Positions 1 to 11,700 of a stretch of DNA of 64,000 nt are shown piece after piece (position 1 is the first letter of the stretch; each line of letters starts with the position of its first letter). The position numbers and the translations under genes are program-made. The notes under the pieces were generated by a model, which saw only the letters and a list, made by a program, of their open reading frames with translations, was not told the origin of the DNA and searched no databases. Source of the stretch: Haemonchus contortus (lineage: Eukaryota > Nematoda > Chromadorea > Rhabditida > Trichostrongylidae); contig LS997565.1 in NCBI GenBank assembly GCA_000469685.2, positions 7,637,005-7,701,004 of the forward strand, given 5' to 3'.

Positions 1-455
1 TGTCGAATAATGGGAGCTGCTAGACGAAGGATGCACAGTAACCGCACACGTCTACTTTACGCAACTGAGAAGTTTGAAGGCGAATCCCGAAGCTACACGT
101 CCACAGCAGCACAAAGTTCACTTCCAGCACGACAACGCTCGCCTTCACATTGCAAGAACGACCAAAACTGAACTGAAGAATTCGGCAGGACAAGTTCACC
201 ACACCAACCATGTTCTTTAGACTTGGATCCCTCGGATTACCACCTTTTTCCCCATCTTCAACCTCATCTGGATGGTCAGGACTTTCAAACCCGCGACGAC
301 ATCAAAATGGCACTGATGCAGTTCACCAAGGGCCAGCTCCCAGCGTTCTAAAGCAAGGGCATCTACGATTTGCCCAAGCATTGGCAGAAGAGCATCGATG
401 CCAATGGGGCATATTCCAAATGATTCGCTATTGTCGTTTAAAAATTGTAAGATAA
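1..455 (+). pseudogene. mariner-family transposase, 3' fragment, degenerate
   Basis: Reading across frames, the plus strand gives the C-terminal half of a mariner transposase. It shows a QHDNARLH-type motif near position 130-160 (the second catalytic Asp region), a DPSDYHLF motif near 230-245 (the third Asp of a D,D34D triad) and a closing segment resembling KHWQKSIDANG near 380-410. At least one frameshift (around 205-220) and several stops interrupt it, so it cannot be functional. The 5' part is beyond the window edge. The large antisense ORF over this stretch (217-786) has no family resemblance and is a shadow. I did not identify the 3' terminal inverted repeat. Confidence 0.8.
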
Positions 456-1665
456 ATATTATCATTGCCAATTTGTCCGAGGACTTATGACTCAACCTAA
501 TAATTGTAGTGATAATGTCTAATTTTCGCAGTCCGACTTTTGTGTAACCCCCGCTTTTTTCCTCCCTCAATCTTCTCTCCCTTTTCCCTCCCATTGTTCT
601 CCTTCCCCCCTCTAGTTTCCCCTGCGTGGTATCGTCTTTCCTATGCCTCCAAAGGATGCTCCAATTTAATCCTGACTCATCCATCCTCCCCAAGCAGCTA
701 AGAGAAGGGGTAATCACAGGCTGTAAACGCTCTCGATTTTTCAGAGGACGTGTCCTTTTCAAAGAAAGCAGCATTGTCAGCAGCACAGCAGTTCTGAAGT
801 TATTAGGAGACCAGATCGAGTTGGATTACCAATTACTATCACTCAGCCCAGAGGAAAAGAAAAACGTTGACAGTTACTGGTTACTGTAAGCTTATAATTC
901 AATGAAATAGATGGACTAACGCCATAGCTGACTAGGAGGATAGTCGAAACCTTCTTTTTCAACAATATTACGTCTTTCGGGGTTTTTAGACGGAGCAATC
1001 TATTCAATGGTCTAACATTCTGACGTAAGCGTACCCTTTCAAGGTCTGAAAGCTTCCCGAAATCGGAAAATAGACTTTACCCCATCAGGTGTTGAAATAG
1101 CAGGCCCCTGAAGGAGATGGTTTCATCTAAAATTTTTAGAAGACACGAAAATGTTGTATAACCAAAATATAATGCCCAGATCACAAGGAAAGAGCAAGTG
1201 GAAGCCGTCAAAAACAAAAAAAATCTTTAAGGCCTCCAAAACTGTCTTCAGAAGGCCTACGAATTCCTAAATGTCTGGCAGAGAAGTGTGAGTATTCGAA
1301 AAAGAATGGACTTTCAAAGATTTGACAATGCTTTCACACTACTTCCTTGAAATTATTCACCGCCTACCACTAGGGAGCTCGTTCTTCACTTTTTTCAAAA
1401 GAGCCTTCGCCAAACCCAAGAAGAAAAAGTGAAAGGTAAGAGCGAAAAAAAATCAGCGATGAAAATATTCGGCGGAGAAATCGGAGGATTTCGCCCGGCC
1501 TCCACTCCCTGCTTCAAGTGGATCGTTAAGACGCTAATCGCTTCGAAATCTCGGAACGGCATGTCTACTTCTCGGAAAGTGCAAGCGTCCAAAGAGAGTA
1601 CCCCACTTGCAATGGATGGCCGACAAAGTGATGAGGACGACACAAAAAGAAGTAATGGACAACGG
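456..1665. other. intergenic, no gene recognised
   Basis: Mixed-composition sequence after the mariner fragment. Open frames here have no recognisable family or convincing splice context. Confidence 0.4.
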
Positions 1666-1717
1666 ATGCCTCTCACATCAGTCTTGCTAATTCTTCTTCT
1701 CTGGACGAATTCAGCAG
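1666..1717 (+). CDS. possible first exon encoding a signal peptide
   Basis: An ATG is followed by 17 codons reading MPLTSVLLILLLWTNSA and then a strong donor (G|GTAAGAAA) at 1718. The hydrophobic leucine-rich core with a small-residue end looks like a secretory signal peptide, the usual content of a first exon in a nematode secreted-protein gene. The frame also stays open upstream to about 1429, so the real start is not certain. I found no matching downstream exon (phase 1) on the plus strand, so this remains a candidate only. Confidence 0.3.
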
Positions 1718-2394
1718 GTAAGAAATTGAAATCCATCTCTGGAACCATTCACATGAGGCTTTTACGAGATTCGAGTACATGGCGCAGCCTGAGCTGCGAT
1801 CGGAGGGAGGAACGCCTTTCCGTTCACTTCCTGCGAACGTCTCTAGGATTGGTAGAGTATTGACTGAAGCCCGATCGGAGAGATTAGAAAAAGAGGGGAA
1901 AAAAGAAAAAGTCCCGGAATTCCGTATAATCAACGGTGAGCTCAGTTGAGTCCGAGGGCCTCGACCTCCCACATAGCAAGCCTATCAACTGACAAGAAGC
2001 GGAAAATGGCAAGTCGGTTTCAATGGTATTTACCAAGTGTATACGGTAATAAATAATCTTCCACTGCACATTGGAACATACCAAAAAACTTAGAAAAGAA
2101 GCCTTCATCTTCTCTTCTCTGCATTTATTACTGCATTCCATCGTATTGCCAGAAAAAAACTTAAACAAACAGCTTTCAAACGATGGAAAAACTTTATTGC
2201 TCCTCTGAAGTGTCAATGTAAATAAATGCGCAGCTCATCGAGGGATTAGGATAGCAAAAAAAGATAATCCCAGTTATTTCATTGATAGTCAAAGCCAGAT
2301 GGATTAAAATACATAAAATTCACTATATTGCAATTCTACGGTCACGCAAACAGCACCTGCCCTGCAGCAGTTGAGAGAGGTGCGCTTGTGATGG
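1718..2394. other. non-coding or unassigned
   Basis: AT-rich, with no supported gene. It could be the intron following the signal-peptide-like exon. Confidence 0.3.
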
Positions 2395-2605
2395 GATGGG
2401 AATCACTCGATGAGGAAGTCAGTGGGGCTCAAAGCTCAAGAGGAGCGACCGCGAAGAACCTCAAGGAAGAGACGACGAGACTGGTCAAGGAGGATCACGC
2501 CGATGTCAAGATGACCTTGGCAGGTGCTATAGATAGAATGGAGGCAGCCAACAAACAAGATCGACGGCGAAAGAACAACGGGGGAGAAGAAGATCAGTTT
2601 GAACC
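2395..2605 (+). pseudogene. degenerate 3' tail of an RTE-like LINE
   Basis: The segment encodes a stretch like LVKEDHADVKMTLAGAID followed by RME and basic residues. It parallels the C-terminal tail of the RTE-like element at 57.5-58.5 kb (VIKKDLAEAKVTAEDDVD, then MKWRR). At DNA level both contain CTCAAG, an AAGAGGAGC run, then a purine-rich GGGGGAGAAGAAG end. Only the tail is left and the frame is shifted relative to the better copy. This is inference from pattern matching between the two loci. Confidence 0.45.
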
Positions 2606-2659
2606 GTAGCATGGCTTTTCGATACGGGCCAGGCTTTCGAGAATCCCTCAGAATGGTGC

Positions 2660-2870
2660 ATAGTCAGAACAAAATTGTAGACAAAACCCCGGCTTCGAAC
2701 CGGACTCGAACCTGTACTTGCGCTTTCCGGAAACCGGTGTGTCCCTTACATCACAGAGACCCCGCTCTCTCGCCGTCCGATCTTGCCAACCTTGTGAGAC
2801 TTTCGGATCGCCTACTGCTGCAAAATAACAACAGCTAGAAAAAGATCAAGCCAAAATCAGTATTCACAGC
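2660..2870 (-). repeat. tRNA-like SINE-type repeat, family A copy 1
   Basis: On the minus strand this reads as a tRNA-like unit with a B-box-like GGTTCGAGTCC (plus strand CGGACTCGAACC near 2700). A degenerate A-box region lies near TGATGTAAGGGA, after a GGTCTC start (plus 2745-2765). The same arrangement occurs twice at 50.65-51.13 kb, also with a downstream AGCTGTAAGC-like segment. It does not fold as a clean tRNA, so it is called a tRNA-derived dispersed repeat. Confidence 0.5.
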
Positions 2871-3797
2871 TGATATTTGAATAAAACACTCGAAATTGAA
2901 TAGCTACCGAAGCCAAGACATGAGAAAAAAATCATCCCCATCAAATTCTATGCCGAGACCTCAGCTAGGTTCGCAATGACAGTTTCTTTTCTGAAAACCG
3001 AGAAAAATGGCTTCCTGACTTAGGAGGGAAAATACTGTGTATTCCGAAAAAGGAGCAAAACATGCTGAAGCAATGATGCGTCTCGCCTGAATAGGTTTTT
3101 GGCAGATTAGTCCTAAGTGGAGATTAGCCATATGCTTTATGGGGGAGGGGGTACATAATTAAAAGCAATCTATTTGAGGCTAGTGAAATCGATTTGAAAT
3201 CGATTCGAAACTCGTAGTTAAGGCATGGCCTGCTAATTCTAGAGTCAAATAATTTTAATTCAAAAGCAAACAAAAAAGGAAAGCAAAACAAAATAGCAAA
3301 GCCAGTGCAACTCATACACCACAACGATTTTTTACAAGTTCACTTTGACTTTGATTGATTTTTTTTGATATTTTACTACTACGTTCAAATTAATATTAGT
3401 TGCACCATACATTTACTGCAGTTATTCTTCACATTACTTTTACTTTTTTATTTCAATTAGTTTTTATAAATATTTTTTCTAAAATGAATTAGTCGGACAG
3501 TTATGATTTCGATATAGAATTCTTCGTCCATAAGTAGCTGGATGATTCGGACGAAAAAAAAAACTTTCAAATTGGCTCAATACAGGGGGAAACAGCAAGA
3601 ACGAGTAAACGTGAGGCAAAGTGCTTCCAAAAGTGCTTCTCAATGTCGACTGGCCCTAACTAGACAAATGGATGTTGATGAAAAAGCGTAGCGAAAAACG
3701 ATGTACGAACAAGGATGATGAGCTGGTGATGGTGTGATGAGTGTGTATTGGCATATGGGAGAGTCAGAGTGTAGGGAGAGGACGGGAGAGACGGGAA
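2871..3797. other. AT-rich intergenic, no gene recognised
   Basis: AT-rich with homopolymer tracts. A minus-strand AATAAA (about 3448-3453) could serve the gene ending at 3798. Nothing else is supported. Confidence 0.4.
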
Positions 3798-4609
3798 TTA
3801 TACGGAAGTTGTGTTTTGGAATCGATTCAACGACGCTAGAGATGTATGTATGTATGTGTGTATGAGTGTGTGTGTGTGTCTGTGTGTGAAAGTGCGGCTA
3901 GCACTATCAAGGGCCACTGCTGGGTGCACCCACCAAGGAAGGCAGTACGTATCGCTCGAATAAGCAGCTTGACTTGCTTGGTCCAGTAGAGTTGTTAAAG
4001 TAGCCAGTGTTCTCTGATCTCCTGGGAATGTCCGAGTGACCTCTAGACGATCTTTCCCAGATCTGCGCGTGACCTCTAAAAAACTCCTGTGGTCTTCGGC
4101 AATTGCTTGAGCTTTTAAGGTCCGTTTCTGAGACTGAAACTCAGTCGAAGTAACTTTTTGGTAAAGCTGGTTATGAACCCGATCACCTTCTGAGGCACAA
4201 AAAGAAACTCTAGAGGTAAAACACCAGCGAGAGTGTTCCGTTTTCAGACTCTGGATCTGAAAAAACAGAACAATGAGTTAGACTGGACAGCTCTGTTTTG
4301 AAAAAGGTTTTCAAATTAGTTGGGTTTATTTCTAGAGGATAGGGTTGAAGAAATTATCAATGGAAGCATTGGGAAAAGGTCACCATGATTAGTCTCGTCT
4401 TTATAAATTTTCTGATACGTTTGACTTTCCAAATTATTTATTTAATCAAACTAGTTAATTAAATCCTGCCCAACCGACTCAATAACTTTTGAGGAAGCTC
4501 ACTGGGTTCTATATCTATCCAGGCAAGTCTGACGTCACTTATGCCACGCAGAGACCCTCCCAAACATTTGTGAACTTACAGGCTTCGCAATTTTAAATGT
4601 GTGTGACAT
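3798..4609 (-). CDS. unrecognised two-exon protein (up to 162 residues)
   Basis: Minus-strand gene built from splice logic. Exon 1 (4580-4609) codes MSHTFKIAKP; an acceptor CTACAG lies 7 nt before its ATG, as expected for spliced-leader trans-splicing, and it ends at a GTAAGT donor. Exon 2 starts at 4256 after TGTTTTTCAG in the matching phase 0 and is open for 153 codons to a TAA at 3798-3800. It is rich in Ser, Thr, Arg and Gln with several Cys and begins IQSLKTEHSRWCF. The last third of the frame runs through a TG/ATGT microsatellite (HTHT-rich), so a good internal donor (GTGGGT at 3933) may be used instead, ending this exon at 3934. No signal peptide or known domain is seen. Function unknown. 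Confidence 0.5.
3840..3895. repeat. (TG)n/(ATGT)n microsatellite
   Basis: A run of ATGT then TG dinucleotides. On the minus strand it lies inside the open frame of the gene at 3798-4609. Confidence 0.85.
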
Positions 4610-4820
4610 TAAATTTCTGTAGAAATGCGTAAAATGCCTTATTTTTTATCGATATTACCATTGTCGTTATTTTGAATACTATTTATATTATTAATCCATT
4701 ATTGATGAATAAAACGAAGTTCCACTGAAGAAAAATGATTTTCTGTCGAACCAGGCAAACAAGAGGATTTGCAAATCCCATCCATGATATCGAATATATA
4801 TTCTCCAGTTCAAAAGGTCT

Positions 4821-4892
4821 TGGAGGTATGGGGAATTGAACCCCAGCCCTCTCCCATGCTAAGGAAGCGCTCTACCACTGAGCTATACCCCC
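4821..4892 (-). tRNA. tRNA-Ala (anticodon AGC)
   Basis: The 72-nt minus-strand sequence folds as a complete cloverleaf. The acceptor stem GGGGGTA pairs with TACCTCC (one G-U), the D arm is GCTC/GAGC, and the anticodon stem CTTCC/GGGAG encloses loop TTAGCAT. The T arm is TGGGG-TTCAATT-CCCCA with discriminator A. A-box (TAGCTCAGTGG) and B-box (GGTTCAATTCC) promoter elements are intact, and a TTTT pol III terminator follows 6 nt downstream (plus 4812-4815). The anticodon AGC decodes alanine. It looks functional. Confidence 0.93.
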
Positions 4893-7143
4893 ACGATGAC
4901 ACCTCTCTCCTTGCAACAGAAGTGATGAATGTTGCTGTTAACAGGGGAGTACGCACTTTGATTATAGCACTTCAAAGAACATTCAGAACATTGAGAAGGC
5001 TCATTTAGAGGTTCCTATTTCTTCCTATGAGCAAATATTTTGTTTCCCACCAGCCTGTGAAGCTTGAGATGGCACGGAGAGAGCGTAGAGCCATTTTGAG
5101 GCATCCTCTAAGCAATGGAATCCGTTCCGCTGCCCAGCAGAACATCTACCCCCTCTCGACTTCTCTTTCTCTTCTCCTTTGCCCTATCCTTTTCACGTGG
5201 GCTACATATCTGCACATTCATGTGCCTCTCAGAATCTGATTTGAATAATGATGGGTAGGTGACACTTCCTGGAAGCGTCCGCAAATGCAGACCTCCTCCT
5301 GAGATTTTTCCAGGTTTTTCATCGGCTATCGAGAAAAATCCATTGAAATGGAAAACCCTCGCTTCAAGATTGTTTACGAAGCCAACAAATCAAATCGCGT
5401 CCTCAGTGTTGTTTCCTAAGAAGGCATTAAATGTGTTTTTGTTAGGCTTCACTTCCGAAGTCTTGCTGCCGTCGTATCATGAATAAAATATAATTGAAGT
5501 AAACACAACTCTCAAAGAATTCGTAAATAAGAAGTAGAATAGATAACAATAGAAAGCCGAAAGCTGTTGAGCAATCTTCTATGGGCATTATCCTACCCAG
5601 CCCCATTAAATTTTACCTAGGCGACACCCGTAAAAACGGCAAAATGGGCAAGTAAGCAACGTTCGTCTTTTAGCAAGAATGGAAAGCGTCAAATAACCAA
5701 ACACTATTTTGACTATTGAAAAATAGCTTCTAAACTTCAAACAGCAAAGAGATGGCAAACCCCCAGTACCCGATCCCATATTGGGTTCAAACTGTCTACT
5801 CTGGCATGATTTTTAGCCACACCCTCTACAACCTGATCTCACTACATTCATTTTTTGATGTTTTTCTGAAAAATTTTTAGAACACCTTGAATTAACAGTC
5901 CTTTTTGAAAATTAGCATTACCATTTACAAGTGATCCTTCAGTTATGGGAAAGCCCGAATCCTTTGGAAACTTTCAATAATTCCGCAAGGTTTTGCAGAG
6001 CCGCCACTGGTTGTCTAATGTTGATTACTCAGACTCACTCAAAATCAGTATGATATAATTTGGATTACTGTAATCATTCGTAGATGAGTTCTCCAAACAC
6101 ATAAAGCATGTAGGTTTTTTGAAAATTCATTCGAACATCTTAAAGGGCACTAAAGACACTGGGCTCAGCTCCGAATAATGAGTACATCGAGTGGGCTTGA
6201 AGGGCCTTTGGGTACCCTCCAGTTCTTGAATCCTTCTGAGACCTTTTTGGAACTTTTTTGTCTATGTTTCTGATTTAGACCTGTGTAAACCACTCAAATT
6301 ATAAAAGGAAAACAAACGACAAGAAGGGTACACTGAGACTTTGTCAAAGGAGGTGATAGTGACTGATAAAAGCTGGTGATAGACCTCGTAAGGCAGAGAC
6401 CACCAAGTTCATCACACCCTTCGGTCAATCGTGAAATTCTATGAATCCTTGACAATTTGTAATGATGTGGATGTGACAGGATAATAAGTGGCTGGTGATA
6501 GTAGCCGATAATAGCAGCTAACAGCTGATAAGGAACCTCACAAAGCAAAAACTAACAAAACTGATACCAAATGTGAACCTTGCACTTTGGTTTGCTTAGA
6601 TGTTTGCCCAAAGCCGGAGATCCGACTGGTAATGGATAGGAAGAGTATCGACCGACAAAAAGGTAATAAAATAAATCGATCCGCTAGAGGTAACCTTAAA
6701 CCATAGAACGAGTGCAGGCTTTAGAATCAGTTGAATCCTCTACGGAAGAAGACCGTGATGGATGGGAATAAGGATGGGTATAGAATAATGGGAACTTCCT
6801 TCCAGATAGCACAAGAACTTAATTTAATATTCTCAATGTCTTTCGTATAGAATATTCATTTCACCTTTGGGCTTCTTCGAAAGGCAAATGAATGCAGCAA
6901 GGAAGGCTAGCCAAGAACTTGCGGTAGCATCTACCTATTGGGAAACCAGTTCCTGTTGAAGGTTGACTTTTCTTTGTTACAATTTCCATTTTCCATAGAA
7001 GTAATTAAAGGTAATGGGGTAGGCATGGGTTGCTGTGCTAAGTAACTCGGTTACGTCGAAAACGTCAGATTCTAGCTTGCATCTTCTTATTCTTAGAAAG
7101 TAAGTATACTTCCCTCCGCGGTTTGATTTATTGGTCTTAGACC
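4893..7143. other. intergenic, no gene recognised
   Basis: Short open frames only, none with a domain or convincing exon structure. Around 6340-6540 there are repeated TGATAGT/CTGATAA words that recur at 40.1-40.6 kb. Confidence 0.4.
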
Positions 7144-7145
7144 TA

Positions 7146-8721
7146 CAGTACCGTTCAAAAAGAAATCACCTTGAACCTTTTCTGCCATAACTCATCTTAA
7201 ACTCAAACGTTTTACCTGATTTTTTGATAGCACACTTATCAAACATTACCGGCTCTCCTGCTATGCAGAATTAGCGGTAGCTCACTTCCGGCCAAATGAG
7301 TGATTTTTTTTTCAAAAAAACTGCGAAAGGGGCATGTTATCCAAGTAGGTTTCCTTGTGTTTTTCGAGTCTAAAAATACTGGTGATTCTTCTATTCTGTT
7401 AGCTAATCGCTCCCAGTGAAGAGACAAAACTCTGGCTCTCGCTTCCTTACCGTGCAGCAACTCTCCGCCATTGCCACGGGCAGTAAGCAGGAACTGGCCC
7501 ATTCTCAACATCCAAGGCTGTTTGCTCTACCAATGTCTACGATTACGAAGGCTATCAGAGGTATTGAGCCTCTTATAGGCCCAATCAAGCGAGCCAGCTC
7601 GGAAAGGTTACGGATTGCCGCTCCTGAGGCCGATAGGAAGATCATTTGTGCGTCGGCTCAAGATCCCAGACGAGCATCTTCCGTTATAATGGCTGAAATA
7701 TCGACGACGGCGACGTCGCTACCATCTAGAGGTACCATCAACAGACGCCTGTGGGTTGCTGGAATATATGGAGGAAGTCTTGTCAAAAAAGTATCTGGAT
7801 CTCTAAAAAACAGACGAGCTCGACTTTATTGGGCGCGTGGGCACCTTCACTGGACCTTCAACTAACGACGCGAAGTCATCTAGAGCGACCAGCCAAAGAT
7901 TGTTTGGCTCGGTACATCTGGGTTTTGTTAGTAGACGACCTTTTAAACACAAGTTTCTACCCCAAGTACCATTTGACAACTCTCAGGCATGGTGCCGGCT
8001 CAGTATTAGTCTGGGGATGGTCTCCGAGTCTAGACATGAGGTCCATGTGCCATATTCTCACCACTGCGGCCTAGCAGATGTAAGCAGACATTTTGGAGAA
8101 ATCCATGCTACCTTTCTCCCGTCGTGTACACGAAAGAAAATTTAATTCCAGCGAGATTACGACCCCAGACACTGATCTAGAAGGGGCGCGCGAGTGGTTG
8201 ACTCATCGGGAAATTCGATGCCTTGACTCACCCAGCCAGTCCCCTGACCTAAACATCAGTGGACCCTCGTGGTAGGAAATTAAGAAAAGAATAGCCGATT
8301 AAACAGTCACAAATGTTGCTCAAAAGCTCGACCTATTTGAAGACGAATGTAAGAAAATCGATGAGTGCCTGAACGACAAGTTGGCCGAATCAATGTCCCG
8401 CAGATGCCAAGCCGTCATCGATGCCACCGGCTTCATTACAATGTATTAGACTAGTAGTTAATTATGTTTTAATCTCATGATGATAGTGTTCAAGTCAAGT
8501 GATTTATTTCAAATTATTGAAACTGATATTATTTTGTCCTGTTCAGAAAAGATGTGAAAAGTGGCCTTCTGAACGGAACAAAAAGGAGTTTCGTGGGTTC
8601 TGTGATGGGACATTGAATTTCGTTACTGTTGACAACATATCAAAAAATCAGTCAAAACCATTGAGTTCGAGATGACTTATGGCAAAAAAGGTTCGAGGTG
8701 ATTTCTTTTTGAACGGTACTG
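7146..8721 (+). mobile_element. Tc1-like DNA transposon, full length, inactivated
   Basis: The element is bounded by near-identical terminal inverted repeats of about 85 bp (7146-7232 and 8635-8721) beginning CAGTACCGTTCAAAAAGAAA. It is flanked by a TA duplication (7144-7145 and 8722-8723), the hallmark of Tc1/mariner insertion. The 1576-bp length is right for the family. The inside is a broken plus-strand transposase: a DNA-binding part and a KNRRARLYWARGHLHWT block near 7810-7857, a SPSQSPDLN motif near 8230-8255, and an SRRCQAVIDATGF C-terminus near 8397-8435. Confidence 0.93.
7416..8449 (+). pseudogene. Tc1-like transposase, degenerate
   Basis: Remnant transposase of the element above, spread over several frames. 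The N-terminal helix-turn-helix region and linker are in one frame (7416-7865); later blocks (PKYHLTTLRHGAGSVLVWGW, then SPSQSPDLN and SRRCQAVID) are in others. The catalytic glutamate expected just after PDLN (family pattern PDLNPIE) is replaced (PDLNISG), and stops interrupt the frame. It is therefore dead, although the inverted repeats could still be mobilised by an active relative. Confidence 0.88.
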
Positions 8722-11700
8722 TATCTTGTAGAACAATAGCGCTAACCAGTTCACTGAGTTTTTCATGAAAGTCAATGCCGCTGCATTCGGAGAAGAAAAA
8801 AAGGGACAGGGCCCATCCGGGAAGCAGGGGTAGAGGTGTTCAATTGGCAAGTGGCACTATGCCTGGTCCGGAGATTTCCCGATGTTTGCCAGGCTTCCTG
8901 ATCTGCCCCTCTTCCCGGATTAGGTTTATCAGTACCAGTCTTGATTGAGAGGATAAAACGGATTCCACATCGGTCGGACACATTGGTCATTGGTTAATAC
9001 GCCACTACGTTTCCGGATTCAGGAGGTTGATCAACACTGATTTTTTGCTATCTAATCCTTCATCCCAGCCCCTGAACCTTTGAAAAGTGAAGTGAGCAGT
9101 GAATTCACAGTTGGGAAAAAAGAACAGTGAATAGGTAACATACATAAGTAAATAAATAATCAGTAAGAAAATATGCTACTTAGTCTAGAGGCTATGATGT
9201 GAGTGTGTGTCCTGAAGTCAACACAATTAACAAAATAAGCAATTATAAGATAAGAAAGGGTTAGGAAACGGAATCGTAAGCAAAAAACTAACTTCAGCTA
9301 GGGACGTTACATAATTTCGTTAAATTTCTGCCAGGGCTCATGCAAATGCTGAACACAAACCTGAAAAGAGGAAGGAAATTGGAATGAGCTGTAAAATGCT
9401 CGAGTTGTCCCCTCGCTGAAGAAACGGAAAAAGGGCAATCAAATCTAGAAGTGCTGTGCATAGCCTAGTTGGAGAGCAGAATGTAAGTATACTTGTTTGG
9501 CAAAGGCTCGAATTCAGAGAAACAATTTTCGTACATGCAAAGGTCTATAAGGTTTTTCGGTTCCTGGATGCCTACCCCCATGTGTTGGGCAAGGAAGGCG
9601 AATGGGAAAGGAAGAAGCCACTGCTGAGCACAATTGGCATAGGCATAATTGCTGCCAGCCATGGGGCACATGTCAATAACGAGTGAAATTCAGTTTAGGC
9701 ACTTGGGCACCCGAAAAAACCCCTGGATTGCTTTGAAGTGTGAAGGACGTGTTTGTTTGCGTTCTACTGAACGCTGTGCTCGGTGGGTTCTATTTGAATG
9801 ATTGTATGTTCTCACCTTTTCATTAGCCCCCTGTATTTCTGAGCCATACCCCCCCCCCCCCTGAAGAAAACCGTAGGCCGAGCGTAAAGTCCACCAGTAA
9901 GAATTTCTTGTGAGATGCCCGTGTGGTGGAAAGGAACAGCTTCTCCCGACAGCTTACCAAAAATTTCATCTCAAGCTCTCTGGAAAAGTCTGGGGCAAAC
10001 GCAATGAGCCGATATCTTGGGCGTTTTTTGGAGATCGCCGTAGCCGGTGGGAACATAAAATTCAATCGCTTGCTGCACACATACGAAGGAAACTATTGGA
10101 CAGCAGTAAAAAGGAGATTGTAGCACCTGTACCCAGCTGGAGCAGAGCTCATCACTGCCCAAATATCACCCAAAACTCCCGTTTCTGTCACACGAATGTC
10201 CTAGAAGATATGGGAGGGAATTGGCGGATGATTGAGCGAGTCCTAACCAATTCCCGGCCTATTTGCCGGCATTGAATGGCCTAGTACATCCGACCGTGGA
10301 AACTCAAAAAAGAAACGTCCCATGGAAATTAGAATTGAGTCGAGTGTGCCATAACGTGAAGGGATATGAAGAACACATAATTGGATGTTGTACTATGAAG
10401 CTGTTCAGGAACGAAAGTAAACGTCACGGACTTTCACTTACGGGGCTCAACTGATGTATCCAAGATGAGTTAGGACGATCGAACTGAAGTGAGGGATTGA
10501 AATCTTCCAGAAGGGCGAGTCACTTCGTTCCAGTCTTATCTTGGACCAGCGAACATAAATATAGCTGTATTTTGCTTGTTTATTTGTTTGTTTACTAATC
10601 CAACAACCTTCAAGATATAGAAGAGAGCATTAAAAAGTTTAGTTCAGGAACTGTCCAAGATGTAGTATGTTCCCCTTAACACTGCTTACTCATAGCTTAT
10701 CTGGGCCTCACCCTCCTCTGAGCAGTAGACTAATGGATAAATGACCAACCCTGTCAACAACATTTAAGGTGGACGGCAAAAACTGCTTACACAGTCTTCC
10801 AGCCAAACGATTCATCATCAGCCTTCTTCCCTATCCATCGCTTTATTTTTCCGATCCTGTCCACTTTGACATGCGATTAATGATGAAAACTGGACGCTCA
10901 GTCGAGATGTTTTGTTGTGATGTGAGTGGTTTGCCGTTTACGGGAGCCCTATTTCCCATGGGACACCTACTGCTTCGCTGTTTTGTTATACCTCTTCGGG
11001 GCTTTCTCCCGTTCTCCAGACATATCCGCTGAAGAGCGATCAACGACCCACTAAAACCTTCCGTCTTCCGAGCAGCCCGCTTCACCTCAATCCACTAAGT
11101 CTACATCACTGCTAGATTGAAAGGTGTCCCTAGGGATGCTCTAAACTCAGGATGATGCACGGCTGTCGGGCGGCAAACTAATACATGACTCAGAAAAAAG
11201 AGCTGAATCAAGAAGAGGGAAAATACGACTTCTATGTACGTCGTTCAAGAACTGTCGGAAGTGAAATGGACTCTGGAAGAACCTCTTTTCAATACTTCCA
11301 GTCCGAGTCACACTTCCGACGAGCGCTTAGAATGGCAGTGAGCACAGGATGCATCGTGAAATCAGTAAATTGTGATGGATAGAGTTTCAAGATCATGGGT
11401 TGAATAAAAAACATGAAGGTCTCTTTTTGAAAAGTTCAGAAAATCAATTTAAAAATGATTTTGACGACTTTAATCCAAACTTGAGCTTAATCATTCAATT
11501 TCAGTTGAAACGATAATGGTGGTGATTGCGTATGTGGATCGACGATGAACTGCTAGAGCAGCCTCTATACAAGGTAGTATTTTATCGTGCCGGGCGAGAA
11601 AGGTCCCAATATCATATCACGGATTGAAGAAGATTAGATCTTTCTAAGCGATTATCCATCTGGAATCCATCTCGGGTGGGACAGAGCGTTTACAAGACCA

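Noticed and set aside
217..786. 189-codon minus-strand open frame
   Set aside because: It is partly antisense to a mariner transposase fragment and shows no family resemblance or splice context.
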